From contig ML240445.1 in NCBI GenBank assembly GCA_004835665.1, positions 1,054,001-1,118,000 of the forward strand: a stretch of 64,000 nucleotides of DNA. Direction: 5' to 3'. The DNA comes from Phoma sp. XZ068 (lineage: Eukaryota; Ascomycota; Dothideomycetes; Pleosporales; Didymellaceae). A program made the position numbers and the translations under genes. The notes under the pieces are model-generated. The model was not told where the DNA came from. It did not search any database and saw only the letters and a program-made list of their open reading frames with translations. Position 1 is the first letter of the stretch, and the number at the start of each line of letters is the position of its first letter. This document shows, piece after piece, positions 32,909 to 43,654 of the stretch.

Positions 32909-34941
32909 ATGTCGGACAAGCTCACCCGGTATGTCGAACGACTCTGTGCGAGTACGCCTATTGTGACTGACTTGCGACAGTATCGCCATTATCAACTCGG
33001 ACAAGGTACCCCGCGCTGCCCCTCCACGCACAAAATTTTGGCCTGGCTAACGTGAGGATGTTCGTGATAACAGTGCAAGCCGAAGGTGAGTGCGAGAAAC
33101 CCCACTTTCAGTCCGTGCACTAACACGCAGCAGAAATGCAGGCAAGAATGCAAGAAGTCGTGTCCTGTTGTCCGCACGGGCAAGCTGTGCATCGAAGTCA
33201 CCCCCGAGTCCAAGATCGCCTTCATCTCTGAGCGCCTGTGTATCGGTTGCGGTATCTGCCCGAAGAAATGCCCCTTCGACGCTATCAACATCATCAACTT
33301 GCCCACCAACCTCGAGACTCAGGTCACCCACCGATACTCCGCGAACAGTTTCAAGCTACACAGGCTGCCCATGCCCCGTCCTGGACAGGTGCTGGGTCTC
33401 GTCGGAACAAACGGTATTGGCAAGAGTACCGCGCTGAAGATTCTCAGCGGCAAGCTCAAGCCCAACCTGGGACGCTACGACAACCCACCTGACTGGGAGG
33501 AGATCCTCAAGTACTTCCGTGGATCTGAGCTGCAGAGTATGTACACGGCGGCCTTGTTGTGGTGGTATTGTACTAACAGCCTGCAGACTACTTCACCAAG
33601 ATCCTCGAAGACAACCTCAAAGCCGTCGTCAAGCCCCAGTATGTCGACCAGATTCCCAAGGCCATCAAGGGCCCGGAGCGAGCTGTTGGAAAGCTCATCG
33701 GAGCGCGCGCACAAATGGATAACCTCGATGACATGATCGATGAGCTCGAGCTCAGGCACATCTTTGACCGTGAGGTCAACCTGCTCTCCGGTGGAGAACT
33801 CCAGCGTTTCGCTATTGCCCTCGTCTGCGTACAGAAGGCCGATGTCTACATGTTCGACGAGCCTTCCTCTTTCTTGGATGTCAAGCAGCGTCTTGCCGCC
33901 GCCCGCAAGATCCGTAGCTTGCTCCGCCCCGACGACTACGTTATCTGCGTTGAGCACGATTTATCCGTTCTCGACTACCTTTCCGACTTCATTTGCGTCC
34001 TTTACGGAAAGCCCGCTGTTTATGGTGTCGTCACACTTCCCGCATCCGTCCGTGAGGGTATCAACATCTTCTTGGACGGTAACATCCCCACTGAGAACTT
34101 GCGTTTCCGTGAGGAGTCGCTGCAGTTCCGCATTGGCGAGGCTGGCGATGAGTTCATGGTCGACCACGCCCACGACTACAGCTACCCGAAGATGTCCAGG
34201 ACTCAGGGCAACTTCAAGCTGGACATTGAAACCGGAGAGTTCAATGACTCTGAGATCATCGTCATGATGGGTGAGAACGGTACTGGAAAGACCACCTTCT
34301 GTAAGATGCTTGCTGGTGCCATACAGCCAGACGGTACAACCAAGGTCCCCAAGATGAGCATTTCCATGAAGCCTCAGACGATCACACCCAAGTTCCAGGG
34401 TACTGTCCGCCAGCTGTTCTTCAAGAAGATCAAGGCTGCTTTCTTGAGCCCTCAGTTCCAGACTGATGTCTACAAGCCGCTGAAGATGGACGACTTCATC
34501 GACCAGGAAGTTCAAAACCTGTCTGGTGGTGAATTGCAGCGTGTCGCCATCGTCCTGGCTCTGGGCATACCCGCCGATATCTACCTGATCGACGAGCCCA
34601 GTGCTTACCTCGACTCCGAGCAGCGTATCATTGCTGCTCGTGTCATCAAGCGCTTCATCATGCACGCCAAGAAGACTGCGTTCGTCGTCGAGCACGATTT
34701 CGTCATGGCTACTTACCTTGCCGACCGTGTCATCGTCTTCGATGGTCAGCCCGCTGTCCACGCCCGCGCTCGCGCCCCCGAGTCTCTTCTCTCTGGTTGC
34801 AACTCCTTCTTGAAGAACTTGGACGTCACTTTCCGTCGTGACCCCAACTCTTACCGCCCGCGTATCAACAAGTACAACTCCCAGCTTGACCAGGAGCAGA
34901 AGTTGACCGGAAACTACTTTTTCTTGGAAGATGATGCTTGA
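32909..34941 (+). CDS. RLI1: ABCE1/RLI1 ribosome-recycling iron-sulfur ATPase
   Basis: Five exons (32909-32928, 32981-33005, 33074-33085, 33134-33536, 33587-34941), 604 residues, near the yeast length of 608. The N-terminus is cut into tiny exons (MSDKLTR / IAIINSDK / CKPK / KCRQECKKSC). The 4Fe-4S domain has the two cysteine clusters, KCRQECKKSCPV and CIGCGICPKKCPFDAI. Two ABC cassettes follow: Walker A GTNGIGKST with LSGGELQRFAIAL and DEPSSFLD, then GENGTGKTT with LSGGELQRVAIVL and DEPSAYLD. RLI1 splits ribosomes after termination and is essential. The 12-nt micro-exon is required to keep the CKPK join. Confidence 0.97.
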
Positions 34942-35337
34942 AGTTGTTCATGACCAAAAGTACAACGCCCCTCCCCAGCGCCGCCCTAACGGGCATGCCG
35001 CGATTGGGGGCACCAAAAGGGGACACAAAAAGCGAGGTCTAAGGGCGCACTCAAGCTCCCTGGATGAGGACTTTGAATGTGACGAGGACAATGAAGAGGA
35101 CGAATGGCCGTGATGGCGGTCGACCTCCTGCGCTGTTTGGTTCAATGTAGTCAACCACACATAGTCAATCAGCCCGGGTCAAGCTAGGTGGTCGCCATCA
35201 ACCTCGTTGAAGTAGTTGAAGTCACCTGTGTGAGAAAACGCCGCATACGAGCGTGGTGGATGTAGATAGTTACCATACCCTGACAAATGATTCAAATGCC
35301 CCAAACATATTGCATGCCTTCCAAAGGTGAATGCAGC
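34942..35337. other. Intergenic between convergent genes
   Basis: 3' flanks of RLI1 and the 2EXR-like gene. A short acidic open frame near 34931-35113 overlaps the RLI1 end and is not called. Confidence 0.45.
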
Positions 35338-35970
35338 TCAACTGTTCAGCCTCTCAAGAACAAGTCCCAGTTCCTCGACCATCTCCTTCTCAACACCTGG
35401 CGGTCCCATAACCTCACCAACCTTGAACTCCGCTCTTCCCCTCAACTCCTCCAATGGCCGTAACAAACCCTCCATCTCCTCCCGCATACTCAACTCATGA
35501 CTCCAACTTGCCCTCCTCACCGACAGAATCACCACCCGCAACTCTTTCGCCTCGTCCCTCAGCAGCCTAACCTGATCGTCCAGCCAACGCTCAGACATCT
35601 GCTTAACCGTAATCAAATCCCCATTCGTGAAGCCGACGGACACTTTCCTCGTCCCCGGCATCAGCACTAGCTCCACCGTCCTCATCTGCCTCACTGCTTG
35701 AGTCGAGCTTTCACGGGGGTCGAAGGCTCTATTGCTGAAGTTTCGCCCTACGAAGCGGAATGTGCAGCGGGTGAAGTAGTATGTTGATACTTCTTGGAGG
35801 ATTGCGCGGTTGAGGAGAAGAAGGCTTTTTGGTGGTGCGGTCAGGTCGATTGATGTGACGGCTGAGATGCTGCCGTATGGGTAGCTACGGGCTGATGGGG
35901 GGCAGAGGTGGTCGTAGATTGCGTAGCGGAGTTCGATGGGCAGGCGGAGGAAGGGCGAGGTTGAAGACAT
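35338..35970 (-). CDS. Fungal hypothetical protein, 2EXR/F-box-like N-terminus
   Basis: Single exon, 210 residues from the ATG at 35970; upstream in-frame codons start with GTG and are not used. It begins MSSTSPFLRLPIELRYAIYD, the LPxELRxxIY motif of the widespread fungal 2EXR/F-box-like proteins. It continues with LLLLNRAILQEVSTYYFTRC, the usual 'neighbouring helix' of that family, and ends in a charged helical region (LLRPLEELRGRAEFK). No catalytic motif. The family is abundant in Pezizomycotina and of unknown function. Confidence 0.78.
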   Translation of the reverse strand: MSSTSPFLRLPIELRYAIYDHLCPPSARSYPYGSISAVTSIDLTAPPKSLLLLNRAILQEVSTYYFTRCTFRFVGRNFSNRAFDPRESSTQAVRQMRTVELVLMPGTRKVSVGFTNGDLITVKQMSERWLDDQVRLLRDEAKELRVVILSVRRASWSHELSMREEMEGLLRPLEELRGRAEFKVGEVMGPPGVEKEMVEELGLVLERLNS

Positions 35971-36228
35971 GTTGGTTGAAGTTGTGGAATTTTTCGTGAG
36001 GTTTGAGGATGATGTGTACTGGGATGAAAAAATGGAGTCGGTGCGGCGATAGGCAAATGTAGGCACAAGTGACCTCACACTTTGGCGTAGACAGAAGGCT
36101 GATTCAATTGCTCGTGATATTTGAATTTGATTGTTCTAATCTATGCAGAGGGTGGTGTGGTAGTTGGACCCTGAGTGGGGCATCTACGGATGACGTGCAG
36201 CAAGGAACCAGCTAGTCGGTGCTAAGCC

Positions 36229-37402
36229 TCACGGGTGCAGCAGATCTAAATGCTCGTTGATGTCCGCATCCGCAACTCGCATGGTACAGATTGGACACTC
36301 AACGAGCGTTCTCTTCTTGACGACAATCATTTCATCGTCGTCGGCGTTACCTCGCGGCCGTTTCTGGCCTGCACTGGAGTCTGATAGTTGCACGACGTCC
36401 TCAACCACAACACTTACAGAGGTTTTATCTACTTTATTCGAAGCAGAAGCCTTATCGGGTGTTTCGTTCTGAGTGTCCCCGACCTTCTCCTTTGAAGTCG
36501 TGACCCAACCGTCGAGCTTGTTCTTCTGTCTGCCCGCTCTCTCCTTACTGCTCAGGCTCTGGAGTTGCTTCTTTGTCAGCTCAGGCTCGCTGATCTTCGA
36601 GTACGTCCCTCCACATTCAGCTTCGTGTTTCGCCCACCAAGTATCCCCTTTGCCAGGTGCCCGGTTCATGGTACGCTTCACCTGACCGAAGAACGGTGGC
36701 TGGGTCTTACATGGCCCGTCGCACTGCCAGACATGCGTTCGGTAGCTATCTACCTCGTCGTGAAACGTGTGGTAGATGGTAACTTCGTAGTTGCCGTGGT
36801 TATTAATAGCGTCAGCGAACAACTGGAACCCAACGCCATGTCCTGTGCCATCATCGCCCCTAGAATGTTTCCATGACGTCGTGATGAAGAAGTAGGCGTG
36901 TATGGCTTCATGTAGTAATGTGTTGATGGTATCAGAACGCGGACGGTACTGTAACAAAGGAGTGCTGAGCTTCAAACGAATGCGCGTGAATTTGTTAGTC
37001 GAGGGATCCTTCGAAAGTTCACAGATGCCCGCACATCTAGATTTAGAGTTAGCATGAGTTTCGCACGTAAATCTGGAAGCAGGTGGGCCGGCCCGGCTGT
37101 CAATCTGAGACCATGCTCGAGAGATGCTCTGGTGAGACAGTTACGGAATGGCATCTCATCGCAACACGTGGAAACAACGCTTACAGGGTCAATCGTGGGG
37201 ACCACATCAGCTCGACTCGTGGCACCAGAAGGTTCCTGAAATACAGCTTATCGTAGTACCCGAACAGCTCCACGACGTCGACAAACGGCTCTCCATTGCT
37301 GATGATGGCGTTGATAGCATGCAGCGCTTCTTGCTGCTCGCTGGACAGGAGGTCTAGGGTCGCAATTGCCTGTAACGCGGCCTCCTCGTCCGTATCGGGC
37401 AT
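36229..37402 (-). CDS. SprT-like DNA-protein crosslink protease (Spartan/SPRTN type)
   Basis: Two exons (37402-37185, 37036-36229), about 341 residues. The intron join rebuilds VELMWSPRLTLCAGICELSK, the SprT-domain strand seen in SPRTN (W-S-x-R-x-T-L-C-A-G). Then PLLQYRPRSDTINTLLHEAI runs into the zinc-protease HExxH (HEAIH) and a third His in DGTGHGVGFQLFADAIN. A Zn-ribbon-like section follows (WQCDGPCKTQ, HEAECGGTYSK). The C-terminus (ECPICTMRVADADINEHLDL) is a UBZ4-type ubiquitin-binding finger. SPRTN proteases degrade proteins covalently trapped on DNA during replication. Domain order matches metazoan SPRTN, here in a shorter form. Confidence 0.9.
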
Positions 37403-37921
37403 TGGGACATTGGGCGACAAAAAAAGCACGTTTCATGTGGCTGTATCGATATCGTTCCGGAACGCGAGCCGGTAGGGCAGGGTGGACAAGCATTGGCTGT
37501 CAGGCATGTGGCATCGTGGCTAGTGAATGGTGATCTTAAGGCATTAGCTGGTGCGGAATGACTGCTTAATGTCCAAACCACTCACGCCCAAGGCACCGCC
37601 CGCGAGCTGTGCCTGGAACCCCCTTGCAGTGCACTTTATTGCAGCCCATCCCTTTCGCCGTGATTCCCCCTGATGTGCACTATCCGCACCGAGGAATTTT
37701 GAACACGTCGAAGGCGCGCAAAAAGAATAGCGATCGTCCAGCACTATTATGACGCACGCTGAACAGCGGTCCCACATGCACGCATCGCCGCCCACAAACA
37801 ACACGAGTACCACGCAAACACCCAGCGCTCACGCCTGCCCCAACACCACTGCGACGATACCCACGCGCGCGCCCTACATTCTCTACACGCATGCGCGCGC
37901 TCGCAACAGAGCCTGAACGAA
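37403..37921. other. Divergent promoter region SPRTN / TBC gene
   Basis: Contains both 5' flanks. Right part is C/A-rich (CACGC-type composition near 37780-37900), typical of a leader. No gene called. Confidence 0.45.
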
Positions 37922-40900
37922 ATGGCGGCCGTCGATACTCCGCGCTCGGTTGATCTCGTGCGCACCGCCTCACAGACCTCGACGCTCTCCAACCCAAGAA
38001 ATCGCAGCATACAACGCGTACGACCGAGCAAGCGAGCCTCAAATGCGTCTCTGAGCCGCAGTCGTAGCAGACATCCTTCCCCGCCAGAAGACACTAAGAG
38101 CCTGACCTCGTTCCCCTCACTGTCGCCGAGTCCGGATCAATCCCCAGTACAGTCGCGCCTCAACGGCTGGTTTCGCGCAACAAGTGGCGTGGCAGAGGAG
38201 ATTTTCAAGAATGGCGAAACCAATACTGTAGCGTCGCCAGATACTGTAAAGGCCATGCCGTCACCCGATGCGCCGAAAAGCCCGCTTCCAACGACGACGT
38301 TGAGGAAGGTGACCAAGTCGACACAGCAGATTGTAGGAAGCTTGATGGGTGCTCCGTCAGCCAGAGACCGCTCAGCACTCTTCGATGACACACCGACCGA
38401 ACCCTCCAAAGTGCCTGGCAACCTGCATTTCTCCACCGACCAGAATATCAAAGATGCAATCGATCAGGCAGGTGCCGTTGCTCTAGTCAGGCAGCTTGCC
38501 GGTGATCTGGCACAGCGAGATGCCCAGATTACAGCTCTAAGGCGAAGAGCTGAAGAGAGAGAGAGAATTTTGAAAAAGATGCTCCAGGAATGCGAGGTCT
38601 CGAACATGGATATCGAGAGCCGACTTCGTGAACTCGAGAAAAGCAGAGAGCAATCAAATGAGCTTACAAAACAAAGAACAAGGGGCGACAGTGCGCTCTC
38701 TGGTCTGCATCCAGACGACCCTATGGAGGACAGGCTAGCACGTGCTATGGAGGATGAAGTGGCACAGCACCCTGACGCTCTAGGCATCGACACTGCTGGT
38801 TCGGCGCCACGGTCTGACGTCGCCTCGATCTACTCCACTGCTTCAGATGCACCACGCGAAGCGGGACGACCTGGATGGAAGAATTACATTTGGAATGGTG
38901 CAAGCAGGAAGAGTAGCAGAGCTCCTTCAGTTGCAAGCATGATCGATAGAGAAGCAACCAGCCTGTCATCGCAAACAAGGTCACGAGCGAACAGCGGAGC
39001 AAAAGCACCTCGTAAGGCACTTGTGAATGACCTTTTCATACCTCCCGGTTCAGATAAGGGAGGGAACGCGGTCCCTGCTCTACGTCGTTTACAGAGCCAT
39101 GATCGCGGTGGTGAAGACTCAAGTCGCCGATCTTCATCAGTCTCTCTCGCAAGCTGGGCGCTGAAGATGGTGGCTGGCAACAATCAGACGACCAACACCA
39201 AGGCTAGCACGGTCAGAGGCCGCAAACGCACAGACTCAGATGCTGCAGATCGTCCATCATCTGTGGTCTCAACACGAACTACGCAGTCTGCTAAGGCCTC
39301 TTTGGCGAATGTTCAGAAACGAAACCTTGGTCCTAACGGAACTATCAAAAGCATTGCTGGAGACACCCCCAAAATTGGCTCCGGTCTTGCCAGTCCTCAG
39401 CCGTCTCGCGGCATGAGCAATCTTGGACCGGTTGAGATGGACCGTATCTTGCCTGAGGACTCTCGGCCACCCACACTAGTCCAGCACCATAACAGATTTG
39501 TTGGAAGCAGCGAATACCTGACGGATCGATTCGGATTCATTTATGACCAGCGTCGAAAAAAGAGACAGAGTGAGGCCGCAGCTGCGTTGGCCCAACACAA
39601 ACGAAACAAGAAGGTGGAATCACTTGGAGGTGGTAGATCTGCGGTCAACTTGATTGGAGTCGATGAAGAAAACGAAGACCCCACTTCAACAGCGAGCGGC
39701 GACCCTTCACGACCATCTAGTTCAGGCTCGGATGATCTGAGCAACAAACCAGTATCCAAGTCGTGGGTTGACTACCTTAAGCTTGCGACACAGCCGACTG
39801 AGCTTTTGTCCCATACGCCATCAGCAGCTCCTATCACAACTGTAACCGTAGAGGCTGCCGAAGCTGAATTGTCAAACCCAAAGAGTCAAATCACAATGAC
39901 CAAGCGTGGATCTCTGCCATCGTCGAGCGCGAACCCCGAACCTGCGCCCACTCGTATCTCGTCGAACCATGCGGAGCTTTCTGTTGCCACGCCCTCAGCA
40001 CCCACAACACCTATAAGCCCGTATCCACCTTCTCAGGCTGACCCTGTGAAGTCACTGCTGGATCAGATGAGCGAAGTCCACGATAACATTCAAAAAGAAC
40101 GAACGCAGATCTGGAATGAATTTCACAAGAAGGCCCGAGCACAACAGAAGCGCGAGGGTGATGCTGCTGCCGACAGTGCCTCGAAGGCCATGCCAGAGAC
40201 TCTTCTTACTGACGGCGAGATCATCGGCATTGCTAGTCTAGGCAACAAAGGCAAGGTTGGCCGCGCCAAATGGCAAGAGTTCCGTCGCCTCGTCTTGGGC
40301 GGTATACCTGTCAGCTACCGAGCTAAGATCTGGGCTGAGTGCAGCGGTGCCTCTAGCTTGCGTGTACCGGGCTACTATGAAGACCTGGTCAACAACGGCG
40401 AGACCGATCCTTCAATTGCAACACAGATCGAGATGGACATCACGCGCACGCTCACCGACAACATCTTCTTCCGCACAGGTCCAGGCGTGCAGAAGCTGAA
40501 CCAAGTCTTACTCGCATATTCATGTCGCAATCCGGAGGTTGGGTACTGCCAGGGCATGAATCTGATCACTGCCTGCCTCCTACTCATCATGCCCACAGCC
40601 GAGGACGCATTTTGGGTTCTAGCCACAATGATCGAGAACATCCTGCCACAGAACTACTACGATCAGAACTTGCTCACCTCTCGCGCCGATCAAACAGTCT
40701 TGCGTTCCTACGTTGTCGAGCTTCTTCCCAAACTGTCTGCCCACCTTGATGAGCTGGAGATCGAACTCGAAGCCTTGACCTTTCAATGGTTTCTCTCCGT
40801 TTTCACAGACTGTCTTTCAGCGGAGGCGTTGTTCCGCGTCTGGGACGTTGTCCTGTGCATGCACGACGGTTCGACCTTCCTCTTCCAGATCGCTCTTGCC

Positions 40901-41386
40901 CTGCTCAAGCTCAACGAGAAGGCGCTCCTTCAATGCGACACACCTGCCGGCATCTACCACTACATCAACCACCAGATGACAAATCACGCTATCTCGATCG
41001 ACGGTCTGATCCAAGCCTCTGACGCGCTTGGCCGATTCGTAAAACGTAAAGACGTTGAAGAGAGGCGTGCTCGCGCTGTTGCGCACGAGCAGGAGCTTAT
41101 GAAGCAGCGTGAGGAGGCGCGACTTGAGCGTGCGAGAAAGAGGGCCAGCAAAGCGTCAGCCACCACCGAGGAACCAATGTCGCCTGTCGCACAGGAAGAT
41201 ACAATTTCCATTTCTGCCAGTCTCGACGCAGAGCTGTCGCTGCAGACCAGTCCCATGCGCACACCGCTTTCTGGCCATAGCCAGCGCAGCGAAGAGGAGG
41301 AAGACGCCGAACGAATGAACCGCGAGCTCGAGCTTACAGAGCGCACACCAATGCCTATGGAAGAGGAGTTTTCATGGCGCGCATAA
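37922..41386 (+). CDS. TBC-domain Rab GTPase-activating protein
   Basis: Single uninterrupted exon, 1154 residues. The N-terminal 770 residues are Ser/Pro/Thr-rich with a coiled coil near residues 185-245 (AQITALRRRAEERERILKKM) and a segment YLTDRFGFIYDQRRKKRQSE before another charged helix. The TBC domain spans roughly 780-1020: RLVLGGIPVSYRAKIWAECS, the arginine-finger motif IEMDITRTLTDN (IxxDxxR), the glutamine-finger motif GYCQGMNLI, then FQWFLSVFTDCLSAEALFRV. A basic, coiled tail follows (EERRARAVAHEQELMKQREE). Both catalytic fingers are present, so GAP activity toward a Rab is expected. The coiled coil and the RFGF(I/V)YD segment resemble TBC1D2/Gyp-like fungal proteins. Confidence 0.92.
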   Translation: MAAVDTPRSVDLVRTASQTSTLSNPRNRSIQRVRPSKRASNASLSRSRSRHPSPPEDTKSLTSFPSLSPSPDQSPVQSRLNGWFRATSGVAEEIFKNGETNTVASPDTVKAMPSPDAPKSPLPTTTLRKVTKSTQQIVGSLMGAPSARDRSALFDDTPTEPSKVPGNLHFSTDQNIKDAIDQAGAVALVRQLAGDLAQRDAQITALRRRAEERERILKKMLQECEVSNMDIESRLRELEKSREQSNELTKQRTRGDSALSGLHPDDPMEDRLARAMEDEVAQHPDALGIDTAGSAPRSDVASIYSTASDAPREAGRPGWKNYIWNGASRKSSRAPSVASMIDREATSLSSQTRSRANSGAKAPRKALVNDLFIPPGSDKGGNAVPALRRLQSHDRGGEDSSRRSSSVSLASWALKMVAGNNQTTNTKASTVRGRKRTDSDAADRPSSVVSTRTTQSAKASLANVQKRNLGPNGTIKSIAGDTPKIGSGLASPQPSRGMSNLGPVEMDRILPEDSRPPTLVQHHNRFVGSSEYLTDRFGFIYDQRRKKRQSEAAAALAQHKRNKKVESLGGGRSAVNLIGVDEENEDPTSTASGDPSRPSSSGSDDLSNKPVSKSWVDYLKLATQPTELLSHTPSAAPITTVTVEAAEAELSNPKSQITMTKRGSLPSSSANPEPAPTRISSNHAELSVATPSAPTTPISPYPPSQADPVKSLLDQMSEVHDNIQKERTQIWNEFHKKARAQQKREGDAAADSASKAMPETLLTDGEIIGIASLGNKGKVGRAKWQEFRRLVLGGIPVSYRAKIWAECSGASSLRVPGYYEDLVNNGETDPSIATQIEMDITRTLTDNIFFRTGPGVQKLNQVLLAYSCRNPEVGYCQGMNLITACLLLIMPTAEDAFWVLATMIENILPQNYYDQNLLTSRADQTVLRSYVVELLPKLSAHLDELEIELEALTFQWFLSVFTDCLSAEALFRVWDVVLCMHDGSTFLFQIALALLKLNEKALLQCDTPAGIYHYINHQMTNHAISIDGLIQASDALGRFVKRKDVEERRARAVAHEQELMKQREEARLERARKRASKASATTEEPMSPVAQEDTISISASLDAELSLQTSPMRTPLSGHSQRSEEEEDAERMNRELELTERTPMPMEEEFSWRA

Positions 41387-41920
41387 GATATGAGCATACT
41401 TCTTTCCTTTCATATTGCATTGCATTGCATATGCATACCTTCCTTTTCTCACTATACCTTTTCTTCGTATCGAATCATTGCATGAATTGGCGCTTCACAC
41501 CCTTGGACTTGGGACTTCAGCATACATATACCCCTTTTCTTGCTTCTATGCCGCATGCTGCATTTTCTTCAGCGTTTCGATACCATCACTCTCTTTTCAT
41601 CGATGTCTTCCTCAATTGAGCCCTTCAGGGTAGGTATGATTCGTGCTGGATAGTTCAACATTGAACCTTGAATATAAACACATAGCCTTAACCTCGTTGA
41701 TTATGACGCGACTGTGCAGCAGATAATTTTCAAATCTTGTGAGGCGATAGCATCTTTTGAAGGCTGTGGAGGGACGTTGTGCAGGCGCTGATGATCCGGA
41801 ACGTGACGTCCAACAACCGCAATCGTTGGAACCGCGAGGTATGTAGACTGACCACTTACAACAGTTTGTGACAAGAGTTGTGGTATTTGCTGCGCCACTC
41901 TCCTTGACGATGCAGGTCAG
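41387..41920. other. Intergenic between convergent genes
   Basis: 3' flank of the TBC gene (T-rich, with short CATTG/CATTGCA repeats near 41415-41432) and of the hypothetical gene at 41921. No gene seen. Confidence 0.45.
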
Positions 41921-42691
41921 CTAGAAGAAATTGGTCGAGTCCTCCAACAGCATGCCCAGCTCCTCACGGGTATAGCGCTCCGTGCGTGTTCCTGGCCTCT
42001 CAGGCACTTCCCGAGAACTCGAGTCGCGATTTGAATACATACTAAGTAAACCCCCTTCATCTTCGATGCAAGTTTCGTCCGGCATTTCCCGAGGTATTGA
42101 GGAACGATCCCAATACACAGCGAGGAAGCCCCCTTCGCCTTGGTTCCAAGATTCTTCCGGCGAATCCATGATAAGAAGGAACCTCTCCCATCGATCATAT
42201 CTACAGAATGCCGAGACATGAAAGCCGTCGACTCCCAAAGTCTCTCGCGCGGCAATCTCGGCCAAGATATGCGCCTTGCACGAGTCGATTTTCGTCTGCT
42301 CAGACGCGTCGGCAGCAAACGGCTTGGCCCAGACATCTATGCGAGCAGTTGTATCACGGCCACCTACTCCATGGTCTTTGCACAACTCTTCCTGAAACTC
42401 CCTAGCCAGAGCCTGGACGTGGTCCGAGTTGGTAGCCTGGGGCGTTGTAACGTAGATTTGGAAAGAGCGCTCAGAGGGTGTATCTGCGATAGAGAAATTA
42501 GAAGCTGACCACCCCGCTGGAACCTTTAGGATTTCCTGGCGCATCCAGGCGGTATAGCAGGGTACGCTGGGGTCGTGGTGACTTGGGGCTCTCTCAACGA
42601 CACATTGCTCAGTGACGCGGACTGGCGGGAGGCCGCCTGTCGATAGTCTTCTCTCTGGGGTCGGCTGTCTTCTGTCTGGAGTATGGGACAT
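41921..42691 (-). CDS. Hypothetical protein, no recognised domain
   Basis: Single exon, 256 residues. The start is MSHTPDRRQPTPERRLSTGG. A central globular-looking part (YTAWMRQEILKVPAGWSASN, then FQIYVTTPQATNSDHVQALA, and IDSCKAHILAEIAARETLGV) is followed by an imperfect internal repeat near the C-terminus: EGGFLAVYWDRSSIPREMP and EGGLLSMYSNRDSSSREVP. No signal peptide or membrane span. It borders the transposon and HET-rich half of the window and may be lineage-restricted. I do not recognise the family. Confidence 0.62.
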   Translation of the reverse strand: MSHTPDRRQPTPERRLSTGGLPPVRVTEQCVVERAPSHHDPSVPCYTAWMRQEILKVPAGWSASNFSIADTPSERSFQIYVTTPQATNSDHVQALAREFQEELCKDHGVGGRDTTARIDVWAKPFAADASEQTKIDSCKAHILAEIAARETLGVDGFHVSAFCRYDRWERFLLIMDSPEESWNQGEGGFLAVYWDRSSIPREMPDETCIEDEGGLLSMYSNRDSSSREVPERPGTRTERYTREELGMLLEDSTNFF

Positions 42692-43043
42692 GTCGGCAGA
42701 GTCATGCGGTGTCTATGGTGAAGCGCAAGAGGCCAAGAAGTATCGAATGTTGTTTAGATTTGGTTGCATATAGATATCGAGTTGCATGAATATAGTGACT
42801 GGATTGTGATTGCCATTGATTGGGATCGGATAGGGACGGATTTGGGCAGATAGAAGTAACGTGATAACGTGGGTCCGCGCGTGATGCTCCGCCGCACGTG
42901 ATGCCCAGAACACCAGGACTAGCAGTGCGACAACATGAAGCTGTAACAGCCAAAATAATGGATAATATTTGCTGAAATTTGGAGTAGAGATTGTCATTGG
43001 TATATAATTGAAATCTATGGGGTGATATATCTTATTGGATGCT
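42692..43043. other. Intergenic, left boundary of accessory half
   Basis: 5' flank of the hypothetical gene and the tail side of the transposase remnant. No terminal inverted repeat could be recognised. Confidence 0.4.
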
Positions 43044-43650
43044 TCAAAGTTGCGGCCAGATTGTGATTTGGGAGGAGGTGCCGGTGCTTCCTTTTCCATC
43101 CCCCTTAAAACTTGAACCCTCTTTTTCAGCCACCACATTCCTCTTCTTGACTTGAAACTTCTTGGCCAGATACTTCTGCGTCAACTTCTTATGATGAGTA
43201 TTTATATATTTTCTTTCAAGTGCAGCCTTGTTTCTAGCAGCAATTGCCTTTGCTTTTGCAGCTGCCTTTTCAGCCTGATCTTCCTTTCTTTTCTGAGTTG
43301 CTTCTTCAGCCAGCCTTCGTTTTAGCTGCTGAGAAGCCTTCCTAGCAGCTGTCTGATCCTTCTTATCCTTCTTAGCCTGCTCTTTGGCTTCTTTTTTGTC
43401 TGCTGTAGCCTTCCTGTCGTCCATCTTGAATGAAGGCTCTAAGCTTGCCGGACTGCCATATTCATCTTGTGAAGATCCTGAACCGCCTTGAAGTCTTGCC
43501 AATAAGGAATCCTTTTTCATCCATATTGTATGTGTGACGGCGTTCAATGTGGTATTCCGCCATCTTACTATGTATGAGGTCAAAATAGGCCTGGTACAAT
43601 CCCCTGTGATCAGCTTGATACCGTGTGGAGTCAATTCCAAATGCCATCTT
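43044..43650 (-). mobile_element. pogo/Fot1-type (Tc1-mariner) DDE transposase remnant, internally deleted
   Basis: Reading leftward from about 43650: GIDSTRYQADHRGLYQAYFD, then HSKMAEYHIERRHTYNMDEK and GFLIG. This is the segment of Fot1/pogo transposases carrying the first catalytic Asp (YNMDEKGF). After about 60 codons the frame breaks. A neighbouring frame carries the Lys/Ala/Glu-rich C-terminal tail of such transposases (KEAKEQAKKDKKDQTAARKA and so on to about 43044). The DNA-binding N-terminus and the region with the second and third acidic residues are missing. It ends next to a truncated HET domain, so one insertion or rearrangement probably removed both partners' ends. Confidence 0.75.
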
Positions 43651-43654
43651 GCCG

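Noticed and set aside
32113..32970. Overlapping frames of 120-165 codons between CHD1 and RLI1
   Set aside because: Pro/Ser/Arg-rich on both strands at once, typical of a GC-rich leader; no conserved motif.
33961..34761. 266-codon minus-strand frame inside RLI1
   Set aside because: Antisense shadow of the second ABC cassette.
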